Shown: positions 27,366 to 36,283, counted from the stretch's first letter. The stretch is 64,000 bases of DNA from Alteromonadaceae bacterium (GCA_014872785.1 WKFJ01000036.1:213285-277284), one strand, 5' to 3'. A program made the numbers and translations. The notes: a model not told the origin generated them from the letters alone.

Positions 27366-28112
27366 TTACAACCCGCCAGTCACGTCAATTAGTTCACCTG
27401 TGGTAAAGCTGCTGCGATCGCTGGCCAACCAAAAGATACATTCCGCGACTTCTTCCGGATATCCACCGCGGCCAAGCGGAATTCTATCTTGCAGTCGATC
27501 TACTCTATCTGGTTCTCCGGCGTCTTTGTGTATTTCTGTATAAATCAACCCGGGGCGAACGCCGTTAACTCTAATACCGTGTGGCGCGAGTTCTTTAGCC
27601 ATGCCTTTAGTGAGCGTATCTATAGCACCTTTACTTGCCGCATAATCAATATACTCGTTTGGAGAACCTGTTACCGATGCCTTGGAACTGACATTGACTA
27701 TCGTTCCACCACAGCCGCCTTTTAATTCCGACATAATAAGAGCCGCTTGCTTAGAGCATAACAATGTCGAGGTGACATTTGTTGTCAGTAGTGAATTGAT
27801 CCGCTGCTCAGTTAAATCAAAAAGATTGGTTTGTGGCGCAATAACACCTGCGTTATTAACGAGCACATTTGGGGTTCCCAGATATTTTGCGCAGTTTTCA
27901 AATAGGCTCTCGACGTCTTTAGATTGACTGACATCTGCTTGATAAATAATGGATTTCACGCCATGCGATTCAACGCGGCTCTGCACTTGTTCAGCTGCTT
28001 CTTTGTTTTGGACATAGTTGATGCAAACGGCGCAGCCGTGTTCGGCAAACTTAATGGCGGTGGCGGCGCCAATACCTCTACTTGCACCTGTTATTAGAAC
28101 AACGTTACTCAT
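27366..28112 (-). CDS. SDR family oxidoreductase (YgfF-like)
   Basis: A 248-residue classical short-chain dehydrogenase. It has the cofactor motif GASRGIGAATA, VNNAG, the catalytic Ser in NVSSKAS and the YAASK pair. GLIYTEIHKDAGEPDRVDRL and RGGYPEEVAECIFWLASD are typical of the YgfF/glucose-1-dehydrogenase-like group. NADP preference is suggested by the Arg after the first Gly-rich loop. The substrate is unknown. It is followed by polB with an 11-bp gap, which may be a chance operon. Confidence 0.88.
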   Translation of the reverse strand: MSNVVLITGASRGIGAATAIKFAEHGCAVCINYVQNKEAAEQVQSRVESHGVKSIIYQADVSQSKDVESLFENCAKYLGTPNVLVNNAGVIAPQTNLFDLTEQRINSLLTTNVTSTLLCSKQAALIMSELKGGCGGTIVNVSSKASVTGSPNEYIDYAASKGAIDTLTKGMAKELAPHGIRVNGVRPGLIYTEIHKDAGEPDRVDRLQDRIPLGRGGYPEEVAECIFWLASDRSSFTTGELIDVTGGL

Positions 28113-28261
28113 GGTCGTACTACAAATAAATGATAACTGTAAGTATAAGCTGAAGTTGAATGGGAATCACAATAGATGTGGGGAGTAATGAAGTTGCCCG
28201 AAGAGCTACTGCTACACTTCCTTGTATAGCTCTTCAGGCCCCGTAGGTAGCTTTCCCATGG

Positions 28262-29647
28262 TTAAGACATAAAACCAATAGGTGCCGGGTTGTTAGTGCC
28301 TGCGCTGTAAAAACGGTTAAGGTTAGGCAAAATGTCATTAAGCACACTCGGTGCCACACCAAACCACAACGCTAATTCAGCGAAATACTCATCCAACGAC
28401 GTCGTCGGCATCAGTACGCCGCGACCGGTATCTAATGGGTTACCCAACGCAAGACTAGGATAGGTTCCATAGACTGAACCGCCTCTAACAGATCCACCCA
28501 TGATCATAGCGTTGCCGCCCCATCCATGATCAGAGCCGCGGCCGTTGGAGGACAACGTTCTTGCAAAATCCGACGTAGTAAATGTTGTCACCTGATTGGC
28601 CATACCCAACTCATTGATTGCTTGCTGCAAAGATGACAATCCAGCATCTAACATGGTCAATAGGGTTTGTAGTGAAGTAGTGAGTTCGTCGTGGTGATCC
28701 CAACCGCCTAATGTCACAAAGAAGGTTTGTCTCTGCATGCCCAGTGTTTGATGGGCGGCGATTGTTTTAGCTACCATTTGCATCTGGGTTGAAAACTCAT
28801 CACCTGCAAATTGAGTGGTAAAGTTTGAGGTTCCTTGTAGTGCCGCTGAAAACTCGGCATTCGCCGCAGAAGAATCATTAAATAGCTTGCGATAGGCTCT
28901 GCGAAAGAGATTGTTGTATTCTGAGGAGTACATTTGGTCAATGGCATCTTGACGTGATTTATTGCCCAAAGACTGAGCGGCGCCTTCCAGGGTTGCGGTT
29001 GGGAAGTCTGGTGTGCCAACGCTGTAATAGTCGGTTGCTCTACCGGCTTGAAATTCATTGGCACCCGAGGTTGATATGCTCATTGATATGCGTTGGTTAC
29101 TATTCTGTGAGGCTAAAATATCTGCCATTCGGCCACCCCAACCCGTACCACTGCGAAAATCGGGAACTGCGGTTTGCCACTGACTGATTTGATCAGAATG
29201 AGAGTAAAGCCCTAAGGGTAATTTGGCTGTGCCGTTTGCGAGTGCTTGCGTTGTTGTCGGCTGTACCAACGTACCGACGTTACTAAGAAAGGCTAAATTG
29301 CCACTGTTAAATAGTGATTGTAGACCGGTCATAGCTGGATGCAGCCCTAAGGTGCGCCCGTTGTTTTGGGCGCCGTTTAAGGCCAATAATTGGTTTTGAG
29401 CCAGCGCTAGGTCGGTTCTCGTGTTTGCATACTCTTGATAATGCGTATTGTCAGTAGGTACCAACATATTGAACGAGTCTGCGCCCCCGGCCAATAATAC
29501 GCACACCAGTGCTTTGTATTCACTATTACTTTGTGCGCTGGCTTTGGCCATGGCGCCGAGTTGAGCAGTGCCCGCCAGCGTCATTGCTGACAAGGCGTGG
29601 CCAGAGTGTCTTAGAAATCGACGTCTTGATAATTGATTATGTTTCAT
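28262..29647 (-). CDS. DUF1501 protein with twin-arginine signal
   Basis: A 461-residue exported protein of the DUF1501 (sulfatase-like fold) family. The N-terminus has a Tat motif, SRRRFLRHSG, and a hydrophobic stretch ending near AMAKASA. Family marks are LVCVLLAGGADSFNMLVPTD, LPLGLYSHSDQISQWQT, TLGGWDHHDELTTSLQTLL and SDFARTLSSNGRGSDHGWGG. The ATG at 29647 has AAAGG 9 nt upstream. It is second in an operon with the DUF1800 gene (58-bp gap), a pairing repeatedly seen in bacteria and thought to be envelope-linked, but with no settled biochemistry. Confidence 0.9.
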   Translation of the reverse strand: MKHNQLSRRRFLRHSGHALSAMTLAGTAQLGAMAKASAQSNSEYKALVCVLLAGGADSFNMLVPTDNTHYQEYANTRTDLALAQNQLLALNGAQNNGRTLGLHPAMTGLQSLFNSGNLAFLSNVGTLVQPTTTQALANGTAKLPLGLYSHSDQISQWQTAVPDFRSGTGWGGRMADILASQNSNQRISMSISTSGANEFQAGRATDYYSVGTPDFPTATLEGAAQSLGNKSRQDAIDQMYSSEYNNLFRRAYRKLFNDSSAANAEFSAALQGTSNFTTQFAGDEFSTQMQMVAKTIAAHQTLGMQRQTFFVTLGGWDHHDELTTSLQTLLTMLDAGLSSLQQAINELGMANQVTTFTTSDFARTLSSNGRGSDHGWGGNAMIMGGSVRGGSVYGTYPSLALGNPLDTGRGVLMPTTSLDEYFAELALWFGVAPSVLNDILPNLNRFYSAGTNNPAPIGFMS

Positions 29648-29705
29648 TTTGATAAACCTTTTAACCCATTGCCAGACTGCGCTTGGCGCAGTCGGCAATA
29701 TTCAT

Positions 29706-32471
29706 TTAAATTGCAACTGCGTAGTCAGGAGAAATGGCGATGAGGTAAACCGCGGTGGCGACTCGCGTTTCGTTGTCGTTTATGCTTTCTAACGTATCTT
29801 TGATAATTGCTTTGGTTTCACTGGTCATGGAACCGTAAGTCATTACCGTGTCGAGTCTGTCGAGCAAGGCATCAACGTCACTCGCAATTGCAAGTTCCTC
29901 GGTAAAATCTAGTTTCTCGGCTGGTAAGGCGCCTGAATTTGCCAGTACCTGTCCAGTTTCAAGTGAGTAATAAATCACGTTTTTAATGTCGATAATCGTA
30001 GAGGCATTGGTTATCTGAAATTCAGGCGCCACAAGGCCTGCATCCTTTATCTCACCATTCGGGGCATAGTTCGGTAAGTAGAAGTTAAACACACTAGGTG
30101 CAGATAACACGTATTGCCTCAACGTGGCGGCCATCTCATAGCCGTCGTCACTGAACGTATTGTCACTTGATGTCGCATTAAAGGCGCGCATTAAATGTAC
30201 AACGCGTAAGAAAGGTTCCCGTAATCGACCGTCAGAAGTAGCAGCTTCACTGGGCGACCGGCGAGCTTCTGGGTCTAACAAAATAGCTCGCAATACGGCT
30301 TTCATATCTCCCCTGGCAGAGCCCGTTTCGCCGTTAAAGGCTGCGCTGACTCGCGAAATGTAGTCAGGGCTCGGGTTAGACTTCACCAAACGCTGGATTA
30401 GCTGCTTACCAATAAATGGACCGACATTGGGGTGGTTGAACAAGTTATCAATTGCCGCATCAATGTCTTGCATACCGGATTGCCCAGCCGGGACTACTTG
30501 ACCATTTAGCAACGACTTAACGCCTGGTTCATGATGTTCCTCATACATTTTCATCTGACGAGTAAAGGTGTCTGCGTCGTCTTCACATTCCAGCTCAAAA
30601 ATATCCATTTTTCCGAAAGCATTAGGATCGCAACTGTCCCAGCTAAGACCCGTGAAAATTTTGGCGAATTCTCGAATGTCCTCTTGTCCATAAGTCGGAA
30701 TAAAGTTGCCGCTGCCATCCACTTTTCGCGTGCCGTCAGTATTGAGTTCGTAAAGACCAATACTGAATAATTGCATAACTTCTCGTGCGTAATTTTCGTC
30801 TGGGAAAGTGCCTTTGGTTGGGTCGGCTTTTGCGTTGTGGATATGGCTCAGATAAAACCCCATCGTCGGGCTTAAGGTGACTGCCTTTAACAGGTCTCTG
30901 AAGTTACCAAAGCTGTTTTCTAACAACACATCATAGTAGGTCGCCATCGCGTAATTATTAGCACCTATCTCTTCAACATTGGCTGATACTACAAATATTT
31001 CGCTTAGTGCCATTGCCACGCGTTGACGAACCATGTCGGGTGAGGTCATTACCTGTGTCCACCATCCATCTACCCAATATCTCTCAGGATCTCCAATTAA
31101 CTCGTAGATAGCTTCTAACTGTTCGTCATTGAGATCTTCGTTTTCTTCTTCGTACCTGATTACTCTATTTACTAGATATTGAGTAAACGGCATGGTGTAT
31201 CCAACGGGCTGCTCAAATTGCTGTTCTAACCACATATCAGGCCCTATTGATGCTACTTGAGAGATAGTTGCGTAGCTGCCGCCAAAAGTTGCGTGGGTTA
31301 AGAAACGAGAGGCGTCATTTGCCGCTTCAGTTGATACGGTCATAATGGTTCTATCTGCTGCTGGATTAGGGTTTACGTAACCAGAAGGTTGCTCAGTAAC
31401 GCTAGCTTCACACTCCTCTTCATTTTCTTCATCGCAGTCAGGGGTTTCGGTGCAATCTTCATCTTCTTCATTGCACTCTGGAGTGTCAGAGCAATCTTCG
31501 TTGTTTTCGTCACATTCAGGAGCTTCTTCACATTCTTCGCTGCTTTCGTCACATTCAGGAGCTTCTTCACATTCTTCGCTGCTTTCGTCACATTCAGGAG
31601 CTTCTTCACATTCTTCGCTGCTTTCGTCACATTCAGGAGCGTCTTCACATTCTTCGCTGCTTTCGTCACATTCAGGAGCTTCTTCACATTCTTCACTGTT
31701 TTCGTCACATTCAGGAATGTCTTCACATTCTTCGCTGTTTTCGTCACATTCAGGAATGTCTTCGCATTCTTCGCTGTTTTCGTCACATTCAGGAATGTCT
31801 TCGCAGTCTTCCTCGTCTTCATCACATTCACGCATGTCTTCGCAGTCTTCTTGGTCCTCCTCACACTCGCGGATGTCATCGCAATCTTCCTCGTCTTCAT
31901 CGCACTCACGCATGTCGTCGCAATCTTCATCGTCTTCATCGCACTCACGCATGTCGTCGCAATCTTCATCGTCTTCATCACACTCACGGATGTCATCGCA
32001 GTCTTCTTCGTCTTCCTCACACTCGCGCATGTCGTCGCATTCTTCATCGTCGTCATCACATTCACGCATGTCGTCGCAGTCTTCTTCGTCGTCATCACAT
32101 TCACGCATTTCGTCGCATTCTTCGCCGTCGCCTTCAACTTCACATTCGTCTTCTTCGAGGATCTCTTCGCAAAGTTCTGGATCATCTAGGCAGATGCGTA
32201 ATAATTCGAGACAGAACGCTCTATCTTCACAGAGCTCAATAATACGTTCACAGATTTCATCCCCATCGCAGTCTCGCTCTAAACCAGACAATCTGCGAGA
32301 GATTGTTTTTGAGGCATTAATAGAGAATTTTTGTGCAAGTGTTGGTTTAACACTTGAGTCTTTGGCATAGATGTCAAAGGAGGTAAACATTAAACAGGTG
32401 TAAATGGTGGCAAGTAGCATAGCGTGCCATGCAAACCTCGGCCGATGGGTGGTACGTTGAGTAAACTTCAT
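29706..32471 (-). CDS. DUF1800 protein with N-terminal Cys/acidic tandem repeats
   Basis: A 921-residue exported protein. A signal peptide (1 to about 36, ending DIYA) is followed by a Cys-containing helical-looking segment (CDGDEICERIIELCEDR, CLELLRICLDDPELC). About 18 tandem 13-residue acidic repeats follow, for example CDENSEECEDIPE (about residues 115-350). A complete DUF1800 domain ends the protein (about 375-915; FLTHATFGG, NYAREVMQLFSIGLYELN, IGKQLIQRLVKSNPSP). The usual family member lacks the repeat block. Cys spacing is 7 then 6 throughout, and the pre-repeat segment shows similar spacing. It heads the operon with DUF1501, has AAGGTG before the ATG and a GGAAT-N17-CGTC promoter upstream. 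The function of the repeats (metal binding, disulfide ladder, adhesion) is inference. Confidence 0.9.
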   Translation of the reverse strand: MKFTQRTTHRPRFAWHAMLLATIYTCLMFTSFDIYAKDSSVKPTLAQKFSINASKTISRRLSGLERDCDGDEICERIIELCEDRAFCLELLRICLDDPELCEEILEEDECEVEGDGEECDEMRECDDDEEDCDDMRECDDDDEECDDMRECEEDEEDCDDIRECDEDDEDCDDMRECDEDDEDCDDMRECDEDEEDCDDIRECEEDQEDCEDMRECDEDEEDCEDIPECDENSEECEDIPECDENSEECEDIPECDENSEECEEAPECDESSEECEDAPECDESSEECEEAPECDESSEECEEAPECDESSEECEEAPECDENNEDCSDTPECNEEDEDCTETPDCDEENEEECEASVTEQPSGYVNPNPAADRTIMTVSTEAANDASRFLTHATFGGSYATISQVASIGPDMWLEQQFEQPVGYTMPFTQYLVNRVIRYEEENEDLNDEQLEAIYELIGDPERYWVDGWWTQVMTSPDMVRQRVAMALSEIFVVSANVEEIGANNYAMATYYDVLLENSFGNFRDLLKAVTLSPTMGFYLSHIHNAKADPTKGTFPDENYAREVMQLFSIGLYELNTDGTRKVDGSGNFIPTYGQEDIREFAKIFTGLSWDSCDPNAFGKMDIFELECEDDADTFTRQMKMYEEHHEPGVKSLLNGQVVPAGQSGMQDIDAAIDNLFNHPNVGPFIGKQLIQRLVKSNPSPDYISRVSAAFNGETGSARGDMKAVLRAILLDPEARRSPSEAATSDGRLREPFLRVVHLMRAFNATSSDNTFSDDGYEMAATLRQYVLSAPSVFNFYLPNYAPNGEIKDAGLVAPEFQITNASTIIDIKNVIYYSLETGQVLANSGALPAEKLDFTEELAIASDVDALLDRLDTVMTYGSMTSETKAIIKDTLESINDNETRVATAVYLIAISPDYAVAI
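31420..32125 (-). repeat. 39-bp tandem coding repeats (13-residue Cys/acidic units)
   Basis: About 18 in-register copies of a 39-bp unit. The block at about 31,500-31,800 is nearly identical from copy to copy and the outer copies have diverged, which indicates recent unequal exchange or slippage in the middle. The period is a multiple of three and the frame is kept. It is not CRISPR: there are no unique spacers. Confidence 0.9.
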
Positions 32472-32547
32472 GTGGCACCTTCAAGTTGATTGTTCTTTAT
32501 TGTCCAAGTTGTGTGCACCGATGGTGGTGCTTTCCATTCAAACTATT

Positions 32548-32573
32548 GACGATTGGAGGACACGATTTATTCC
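32548..32573 (-). promoter_or_regulatory. Putative ECF-type promoter of the DUF1800-DUF1501 operon
   Basis: Read on the minus strand: GGAAT (32573-32569), exactly 17 nt, then CGTC (32551-32548), about 77 bp before the start codon. This is the -35/-10 layout of ECF sigma promoters and matches the candidate in front of the sigma gene at 35784 in both boxes and spacing. Confidence 0.5.
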
Positions 32574-32655
32574 TGCTTTTTGTGAACCAGTCGTTGGCGC
32601 GAATCAAAATATGTATGTTACCCTTTAGTGAGAACGCCTGATTTAAGGATGTGAA

Positions 32656-33567
32656 ATGAACAAAAACTGTCTTGGCCTATGCTTGCTGCTTTCGCTAGCT
32701 TTACCTAGCTTTGCTAAAGAAGATAAAACGCATCGATGGGACGGTTCTATTGAAGTGAGCAGAGAAGATGAGTCATCGGTGGTGGTTGACGAAATTGACA
32801 ATGTAAGCCGTGCTGACAGTGCAAGCATGAAGTACAAAGCTAGCTTGCGTTATCGCTATCGTCCGTATGAACACACCAAAGCCTCAATAAGTTATTCTCT
32901 ATCGACTAAGAATTATGATGATGCATCCGGCTTTGACAGCGATTTAAACATGTTGTCGGCTAGCTTCGGGAGAGAATTTGAACATTTTACGCTAGGAGTT
33001 CGTGGACAACTTATTGACTCTGAGCTCGCCGGCGCTGAATTTTTAGAAATTGACCAAGTATCACCTTACGTATCTTTTTTCTTGAGCAAAAAATGGTTTG
33101 TTAATGCCAGCTATCGCTATAGTGATAAGGAAATCATATCCAACCCCGACCGTTCTGCTAGCTCTGATACGTACACTGCAGATGTCTATTATTTCATACG
33201 CGGTGTGCGTAATTTTTGGATTTTTTCAGTTCGCAGTAAAACTGAAGAAGCAACCAATGCGCTTTATGATTATGAGCTAAAACAAGCCCGAATTAGCTAT
33301 ACACGTCGTTACAATTGGTGGGATTGGGATCACAAGCTGCGCGTCAATTGGCGCTTTCAGGAACGTGATTACAATTCCCTTATCGACCCGGTAATTGGTG
33401 ATTTTCGTCGTGATCTGAGACGTCAGTGGCAGTTTATATGGGACATTGAGTTTACCGACAATTGGATGCTGGGCTTGGAATACAAACGCAACGACAATAA
33501 CTCAAACAGCGCAAACTCAGACTATGACCAAAATAGTACATCGGTATCACTGGAATATAGCTTTTAA
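32656..33567 (+). CDS. Outer-membrane beta-barrel protein
   Basis: A 303-residue exported protein: signal peptide (1 to about 20, ending PSFA), then alternating hydrophobic/aromatic beta strands (YKASLRYRYRPY, ISYSLSTKNY, FVNASYRYSD, ARISYTRRYNWW, WMLGLEYKRND) and a C-terminal Phe in SVSLEYSF, the barrel-assembly signal. It resembles the barrel part of surface lipoprotein assembly or DUF560-like porins, but I cannot name a family. AAGGA lies 6-7 nt before the ATG. It is divergent from the DUF1800 operon and ends 3 bp from the convergent subtilase, so it sits inside the acidic-repeat module. Confidence 0.8.
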   Translation: MNKNCLGLCLLLSLALPSFAKEDKTHRWDGSIEVSREDESSVVVDEIDNVSRADSASMKYKASLRYRYRPYEHTKASISYSLSTKNYDDASGFDSDLNMLSASFGREFEHFTLGVRGQLIDSELAGAEFLEIDQVSPYVSFFLSKKWFVNASYRYSDKEIISNPDRSASSDTYTADVYYFIRGVRNFWIFSVRSKTEEATNALYDYELKQARISYTRRYNWWDWDHKLRVNWRFQERDYNSLIDPVIGDFRRDLRRQWQFIWDIEFTDNWMLGLEYKRNDNNSNSANSDYDQNSTSVSLEYSF

Positions 33568-33570
33568 TCG

Positions 33571-35649
33571 CTATTTGAGAAATTGATGATTGGCTGCCGC
33601 CGTAGGCATAAGTCCTTTGCCGAATTGCTTGTCTTGACCCGTTGCGCCTAAATCTAGGCAGTTGTCGCAATTTTTTTGCCATTGATTAAATTGAGCTTCT
33701 GTCATGGAAGCTTTGTAGGCGGTCAACAGTGCCGACACAAAAGGCGTTGCGATGGATGTACCCGATTGCGAGGTCAAGTCGTGGTTTTTGTTCGCCGCAA
33801 TGATATCAACGCCATAGGCTGCTAAATCGATATGTTCTCCGAGGACGGCTTTGCGATACAAGTTTAAGTTAGTATCCACAGCGGTTACGGCAACAGTGCA
33901 ATCATAGGCAGCCGGATACAAAGGTTTGGACAGTGGCCCTTCGTTGCCAGCAGCGGCGACAATGCTGACACCGGATTTACAAAGCTTTTTAATAGCAGAT
34001 TGCAACAGCCGATTTGGCGGACCGGCAAGACTCATATTAACCACGCCAATATCGTTGCTTAATAACCAGTTCAACCCTTTGACTATCGCCAGCGTATCAG
34101 CAATATCTCCTTTGCCAGGGATGTTAAAAAATACTGACGCGTTTAGCAGCGTACTGCCTTTCAATACTCCTGCAAAATCGTCATTGCTACCTACTAAAAT
34201 GGACGCGACTGCAGTGCCGTGGCCAGTGCTCTCGTCTCTATTTTTTGCCACAAAGCTGCGTTGGGTAATGTTGCTCGACGCCAAAACCGAGTGGGTAAGG
34301 TCAGCACTGGTATCAATCATGCCAAGGGTGAGCCCACTGCCATCCAGGCTGAGTAATTCGCCCGGCATCGTACCCGTTTGTGGACGAGGAGTAGATTTGG
34401 CGTATTGATAGATATGGTTGAAATCGGCAACGCTACCTTCTTTATTCAAGCGTGCCATTACAGTTTGATAGTCTTGTTGCAAATCGAAAGACGCGGGTGC
34501 AATAACACTGGCGATGACGACATCTAGTGCTTCAAGCTCTTCTTCGTCGATAAACTGATAGCCCTCTTTTTCAAGCTCCTCTTTGGTGTCGCGAGCGGCC
34601 ATGATCACCCACTCATTTGTCCAGATTTGGTTGCCTTCCAGATCCTCAAAAAGCGCTTCTGCTTCTTCAGCGAATTCGGTTTCTTTATCGCCGTTTAAGT
34701 CTATGTAATCATCATCGCTATCGCCGTTTGTTAACTCAAATTGAGTATCGTCTGATGCATCGTCGTCCGACATTGTTCTGTAATTATCGTCTTCATCCTG
34801 TCCCATCCAATTGTCGAACTCTTCTTCAGAATCATCGTCACCATCTTGGGCACCTTCTGAGTTGTCATGTTCATCCTCGAATCCATGGTCGATATCGTCT
34901 TCTGAATGTTCGTAGTCATCTTCGAGTTCATCATCAAACTCATCTTCTGATTCTTCATAGTCATTTTCGAAATCGTTGTCGTGCTCTTCCTCGAATTCTT
35001 CTTCGTATTCGTCTTCAAACTCTTCCTCGGTGTCCTCTTCGAACTCTTCCTCTGTATCTTCTTCAACGTCTTCTTCGGTGTCTTCCTCGATTTCTTCTTC
35101 AACGTCTTCTTCGGTGTCTTCCTCGATTTCCTCTTCGACGTCATCTTCGGTGTCTTCCTCGATTTCCTCTTCGACGTTTTCTTCGGTGTCTTCCTCGATT
35201 TCCTCTTCAACGTCTTCTTCGGTGTCTTCCTCGATTTCCTCTTCAACGTCTTCTTCGGTGTCTTCCTCGATTTCTTCTTCAACGTCCTCTTCGGTGTCTT
35301 CCTCGATTTCCTCTTCAACGTCTTCTTCGGTGTCTTCCTCGATTTCCTCTTCGACGTCTTCTTCGGTGTCTTCCTCGATTTCCTCTTCGACGTCTTCTTC
35401 GGTATCTTCCTCGATGTCTTCTTCTATATCTTCTTCCACTTCATCTTCAGTATCTTCCTCAGCATCATCTTCCGGATCGAAACCGTTCTGCAGTTGATCG
35501 TCATAGCGAGTAAATACATCGGCGTATGCATGAGTAATGGAAAAATGGGACAGTAAATACAAGGCAACCGTAACGTAGGCTATTGCCAACGTTGGAAATT
35601 TTCGGTGTTGTTGTGAGAAGATTCCTAGCATATTATCTGACGATTTCAT
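33571..35649 (-). CDS. Subtilisin-like (S8) protease with N-terminal acidic repeats
   Basis: A 692-residue exported serine protease. An N-terminal membrane/signal segment (about 19-43, ending HAYA) leads to a very acidic region (about 55-345), which includes roughly nine 12-residue DTEEDVEEEIEE repeats at about 80-196. A propeptide-like linker (about 350-435) and the S8 catalytic domain follow. The triad is complete: Asp446 (GMIDTSAD), His477 (GHGTAVAS) and Ser632 (SGTSIATP), with oxyanion Asn569 (AAAGNEGP). It is divergent from the ECF sigma gene. The acidic block could bind Ca2+ or cationic surfaces, or keep the enzyme inactive; this is inference. Confidence 0.92.
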   Translation of the reverse strand: MKSSDNMLGIFSQQHRKFPTLAIAYVTVALYLLSHFSITHAYADVFTRYDDQLQNGFDPEDDAEEDTEDEVEEDIEEDIEEDTEEDVEEEIEEDTEEDVEEEIEEDTEEDVEEEIEEDTEEDVEEEIEEDTEEDVEEEIEEDTEEDVEEEIEEDTEENVEEEIEEDTEDDVEEEIEEDTEEDVEEEIEEDTEEDVEEDTEEEFEEDTEEEFEDEYEEEFEEEHDNDFENDYEESEDEFDDELEDDYEHSEDDIDHGFEDEHDNSEGAQDGDDDSEEEFDNWMGQDEDDNYRTMSDDDASDDTQFELTNGDSDDDYIDLNGDKETEFAEEAEALFEDLEGNQIWTNEWVIMAARDTKEELEKEGYQFIDEEELEALDVVIASVIAPASFDLQQDYQTVMARLNKEGSVADFNHIYQYAKSTPRPQTGTMPGELLSLDGSGLTLGMIDTSADLTHSVLASSNITQRSFVAKNRDESTGHGTAVASILVGSNDDFAGVLKGSTLLNASVFFNIPGKGDIADTLAIVKGLNWLLSNDIGVVNMSLAGPPNRLLQSAIKKLCKSGVSIVAAAGNEGPLSKPLYPAAYDCTVAVTAVDTNLNLYRKAVLGEHIDLAAYGVDIIAANKNHDLTSQSGTSIATPFVSALLTAYKASMTEAQFNQWQKNCDNCLDLGATGQDKQFGKGLMPTAAANHQFLK
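35064..35412 (-). repeat. 36-bp tandem coding repeats (12-residue acidic units)
   Basis: Nine or so copies of a 36-bp unit encoding DTEEDVEEEIEE, in frame within the S8 protease gene, with only a few substitutions (ENV and DDV variants). The coding strand is strongly purine-rich. The near-identity indicates recent expansion. Confidence 0.88.
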
Positions 35650-35685
35650 GTAAATCGTTTACAGTAAGTCTTTATATACCTAGGT

Positions 35686-35711
35686 AACGATTTAATGTAG
35701 TGAAATATTTC
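35686..35711 (-). promoter_or_regulatory. Putative ECF-type promoter of the S8 protease gene
   Basis: On the minus strand GAAAT (35711-35707), 17 nt, CGTT (35689-35686), about 37 bp before the start codon. One base differs from the GGAAT box of the two stronger candidates. The -35 box is embedded in the perfect palindrome TGAAATATTTCA (35701-35712). Near the start codon is another palindrome, GTAAA-TCG-TTTAC (35650-35662). Confidence 0.35.
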
Positions 35712-35738
35712 ACTTATTTTAAAAAAATATAAAAAAAC

Positions 35739-35764
35739 GGAATAGATCATTGAACTCAACCGTA
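35739..35764 (+). promoter_or_regulatory. Putative ECF-type promoter of the sigma/anti-sigma genes
   Basis: GGAAT (35739-35743), exactly 17 nt, CGTA (35761-35764), 20 bp before the sigma ATG. The box sequences and spacing agree with an autoregulated ECF promoter. Confidence 0.5.
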
Positions 35765-35783
35765 ATCTACACAGAGCGATAGG

Positions 35784-36278
35784 ATGTCTTATTCAAAAAA
35801 CGATTTAAAAAAGATACTCGTTAAAGAATTACCGCGGCTCAGAAGATTCGCGTATTCATTAACCGGAAATAAATCGGATGCTGATGATTTAGTACAAAAT
35901 CTTATCGTCAAAATGCTCAATAAGGGAATACCAGATTCCGTTGAACCAGTACCTTGGTTGTTGCGGGTCTGTAAAAATATGTGGTTGGATGAAATTAGAG
36001 CGAGAGACGTACGGGTAAGAGCGGTGCAAGAAAACAAAATCCCACAAGCTAAAGCTGAAACGCTGGAGGAAGTGCAAGAGATTGCCTATTCCGTCGATCA
36101 AATCTTAGAAGTGTTGCAGTCACTTCCCGAGGAGCAGCGCGCGATCATCAGCTTGGTGATAGTGGAGGGGTTTAGTTACAACGAGGCCGCGGAAGTACTA
36201 GAGATCCCGAAAGGAACAGTTATGAGTCGATTGTCCAGAGCGCGACATAAGTTGCTCGACTTGTTAGAGAAAGGTTGA
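35784..36278 (+). CDS. RNA polymerase ECF-type sigma factor
   Basis: A 164-residue alternative sigma factor with region 2 (LRRFAYSLTGNKSDADDLVQNLIVKML, then PWLLRVCKNMWLDEIRARD) and region 4 (LPEEQRAIISLVIVEGFSYNEAAEVL and IPKGTVMSRLSRARHKLLDL), and no region 1 or 3. The anti-sigma gene follows with overlapping translation signals. It is divergent from the acidic-repeat S8 protease across 134 bp that hold two candidate ECF promoters. The inducing signal is unknown; envelope stress or surface conditions are the usual possibilities. Confidence 0.93.
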   Translation: MSYSKNDLKKILVKELPRLRRFAYSLTGNKSDADDLVQNLIVKMLNKGIPDSVEPVPWLLRVCKNMWLDEIRARDVRVRAVQENKIPQAKAETLEEVQEIAYSVDQILEVLQSLPEEQRAIISLVIVEGFSYNEAAEVLEIPKGTVMSRLSRARHKLLDLLEKG

Positions 36279-36283
36279 GAGAA

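Noticed and set aside
28200..28235. Inverted repeat GAAGAGCTA...TAGCTCTTC downstream of the DUF1501 gene as a terminator
   Set aside because: An 18-nt loop and no T-run; too weak to annotate, although its position after the operon is suggestive.
31389..32370. Long plus-strand ORFs across the DUF1800 repeat block (Ser/His-rich and Phe/Val-rich products)
   Set aside because: They are shadows of the 39-bp minus-strand repeats: the period is a multiple of three, so all frames stay open. They lack ribosome sites and family features, while the minus strand has signal peptide, repeats and DUF1800 in one frame.
31420..35412. CRISPR-like regular repeats (36-39 bp period)
   Set aside because: Repeat units are directly abutting with no unique spacers, are in coding frame, and no cas genes are present.
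34617..35556. Long plus-strand ORFs across the S8 repeat block (Ser-rich, Arg/Leu-rich, Phe-rich)
   Set aside because: Shadows of the 36-bp repeats for the same reason; the minus strand has the complete protease triad.
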